From positions 1-5,377 of the forward strand of contig UQVV01000145.1 of the NCBI GenBank assembly GCA_900544635.1: a stretch of DNA of 5,377 nt, read 5' to 3'. The stretch is from an uncultured Cloacibacillus sp. Lineage in GTDB: Bacteria > Synergistota > Synergistia > Synergistales > Synergistaceae. Of this stretch, positions 4,096-5,377 are shown piece by piece. Each line of letters opens with the position of its first letter. Positions within the stretch are counted from its first letter, which is position 1. The notes beneath the pieces are model-generated. The model was not told where the DNA came from, made no database searches, and worked only from the letters and a program-made list of their open reading frames with translations. The position numbers were made by a program, and so were the translations under genes.

Positions 4096-5377
4096 TTGCA
4101 CGAAGTACAGAAACCTAAAAAACCCCTCTACTATTATTACGGGGTGGCCCTGCTGATACTGATGTGCTTCAACCTGCTCGCGATGCCCTACATGGCGGAA
4201 AAGCAGGTCAAGAACATCGACTACGGCACGTTCATGACGATGACGGAGAACAAGGAAATCGGCCGCGTCGAAATCCAGAGCAACCAGATAATATTCACCG
4301 ACAAGGACGAAAAGAACATCTACAAGACAGGCCCGCTCAACGACCCCGGGCTGGTCGTCCGCCTGCACGAGGCCGGAGCGAAGTTCGAGGGGCAGATAAT
4401 CAAGCAGATGTCGCCGCTGCTCAACATCCTGCTGAGCTGGATAATCCCGATAGGCATATTCTTCCTCATCGGGCAGTACATGTCGAAGAAGATGATGGAC
4501 AGAAACGGCAACTTCATGTCCTTCGGCATGGGCAAGTCGAACGCGAAAATCTACGTGAAATCCTCCGAGGGCATAAAGTTCAGCGACGTGGCGGGCGAGG
4601 ACGAGGCGAAGGAAAACCTCTCCGAGATAGTCGACTACCTGCACGACCCGAGCAAATATAAGGAAATCGGCGCTTCGATGCCGAAGGGCATACTGCTAGT
4701 CGGCCCTCCGGGTACGGGCAAGACGATGCTCGCGAAGGCCGTCGCGGGCGAGGCGAACGTGCCCTTCTTCTCGATATCGGGCTCCGAATTCGTAGAGATG
4801 TTCGTCGGCATGGGGGCCGCGAAGGTGCGCGACCTCTTCAAGCAGGCGAAGGAGAAGGCTCCCTGCATCGTATTCATCGACGAAATAGACGCGATAGGCC
4901 AGCGCCGCGACGCGCGCGCCATGGGCAACGACGAGCGCGAGCAGACGCTGAACCAGCTGCTGACCGAGATGGACGGCTTCGATAACAAGAAGGGCATCGT
5001 CGTCGTCGCGGCAACGAACCGTCCCGACAGCCTTGACCCGGCGCTCCTGCGCCCAGGGCGCTTCGACCGCCGCGTTCCCATGGAGCTTCCCGATCTTGCC
5101 GGCCGCAAGGCGATCCTCGAGATCCATGCCAAGGACGTCAAGACGCAGCCGCCGATCGACCTCACGGCCATTGCGCGCGCCACGCCGGGCGCTTCGGGTG
5201 CTGACCTTGCGAATATCATCAACGAGGGTGCGCTGCGCGCTGTGCGCCTAGGTCGCAGCCTGGCGACGCAGGAGGACTTCGAGGAGTCCGTCGAGGTCGT
5301 CATCGCCGGCCAGCAGCGCAAGTCCACCGTGCTTTCCGATCATGAGAAGCAGGTCGTGTCCTATCACGAGATCGGCC
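4096..5377 (+). CDS. ftsH: ATP-dependent zinc metalloprotease FtsH, 3' end missing
   Basis: This is the membrane-bound hexameric AAA protease that degrades misfolded membrane proteins and short-lived regulators. There are 427 codons open to the window edge; about 200 more residues are expected. In order: YYYY cap (12-15), TM1 (about 16-33), an extracytoplasmic domain to about 105, TM2 (about 108-126), then the AAA ATPase. ATPase motifs are Walker A GPPGTGKT (203-210), pore loop FVGMGAAKV (236-244, F236 being the pore aromatic), Walker B IVFIDEID (258-265, E263 catalytic), and the second region of homology TNRPD...RPGRFDR, with arginine fingers R322 and R325. The zinc motif begins at H424-E425-I-G and the window ends one base into the codon for the second His. 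The start is TTG at 4096 with AAGGAG nine bases upstream (4081-4086); no in-frame ATG fits better. Codon use changes abruptly near codons 309-313: before it about half of 26 Ile are ATA and many Glu are GAA; after it none of 8 Ile is ATA and all 9 Glu are GAG. Confidence 0.96.
   Translation, partial: MHEVQKPKKPLYYYYGVALLILMCFNLLAMPYMAEKQVKNIDYGTFMTMTENKEIGRVEIQSNQIIFTDKDEKNIYKTGPLNDPGLVVRLHEAGAKFEGQIIKQMSPLLNILLSWIIPIGIFFLIGQYMSKKMMDRNGNFMSFGMGKSNAKIYVKSSEGIKFSDVAGEDEAKENLSEIVDYLHDPSKYKEIGASMPKGILLVGPPGTGKTMLAKAVAGEANVPFFSISGSEFVEMFVGMGAAKVRDLFKQAKEKAPCIVFIDEIDAIGQRRDARAMGNDEREQTLNQLLTEMDGFDNKKGIVVVAATNRPDSLDPALLRPGRFDRRVPMELPDLAGRKAILEIHAKDVKTQPPIDLTAIARATPGASGADLANIINEGALRAVRLGRSLATQEDFEESVEVVIAGQQRKSTVLSDHEKQVVSYHEIG

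Noticed and set aside
4036..4644. Minus-strand open frame opposite the start of ftsH
   Set aside because: It is a mirror of the ftsH coding sequence, His/Val/Arg-rich, with no family match.
1..5377. CRISPR arrays, tRNA or rRNA genes, insertion sequences, integrases
   Set aside because: I saw no direct-repeat arrays, tRNA-like cloverleaf, transposase or recombinase motifs on either strand by reading.

Overview
The window is bacterial, with three composition zones. Positions 1 to about 840 are AT-rich (roughly one third G+C by eye). Positions of about 840 to 5030 are GC-rich, with an unusual habit of writing about half of the isoleucines as ATA. The last 340 bases or so are GC-rich but contain no ATA. 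The gene content (DUF3793 protein, short-chain flavodoxin, HxlR regulator, two flavodoxin-fold FMN reductases of the iron-sulfur flavoprotein type, and a clostridial-style FtsH) suggests an anaerobic gut-type bacterium. A GC-rich member of Bacillota (Clostridia) or Synergistota is the best guess, but the taxonomic call is weak.

Layout: (1) A partial AT-rich gene on the minus strand (736 to 1) encodes a secreted or periplasmic PDZ-domain protein. (2) A regulatory gap (737-955) carries a near-consensus sigma-70 promoter overlaid with two identical-arm operators, GTTAG-N6-CTAAC. (3) A two-gene plus-strand operon encodes the DUF3793 protein (956-1552) and flavodoxin (1608-2036), closed by a strong terminator (2132-2169). 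(4) An HxlR-family regulator on the minus strand (2524-2177) is divergent from a flavodoxin-fold NAD(P)H-dependent FMN reductase (2685-3233), with inverted repeats in the gap. (5) A terminator-like hairpin (3252-3299) is squeezed directly against the ribosome binding site of a second flavoprotein with a perfect CX2CX2CX5C cluster motif (3318-3938), followed by its own terminator (3960-3985). (6) The 5' two thirds of ftsH (4096 to the window end) starts at TTG and breaks off inside the HEXXH zinc motif.

How the genes work together (inference): the middle of the window is a small redox island. Flavodoxin replaces ferredoxin when iron is short, and the twin operators fit control by a metal-responsive repressor. 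The HxlR protein has an N-terminal cysteine of the kind used by redox and electrophile sensors, and probably controls the adjoining flavoprotein genes. ftsH looks like an unrelated housekeeping neighbour.

The most notable anomalies are the twin operators, the attenuator-like terminator between the two flavoprotein genes, and two abrupt changes of composition or codon use. One is near 840; the other is inside ftsH near 5015-5040. Either may reflect recombination, or a chimeric assembly if the window is a whole metagenomic contig.
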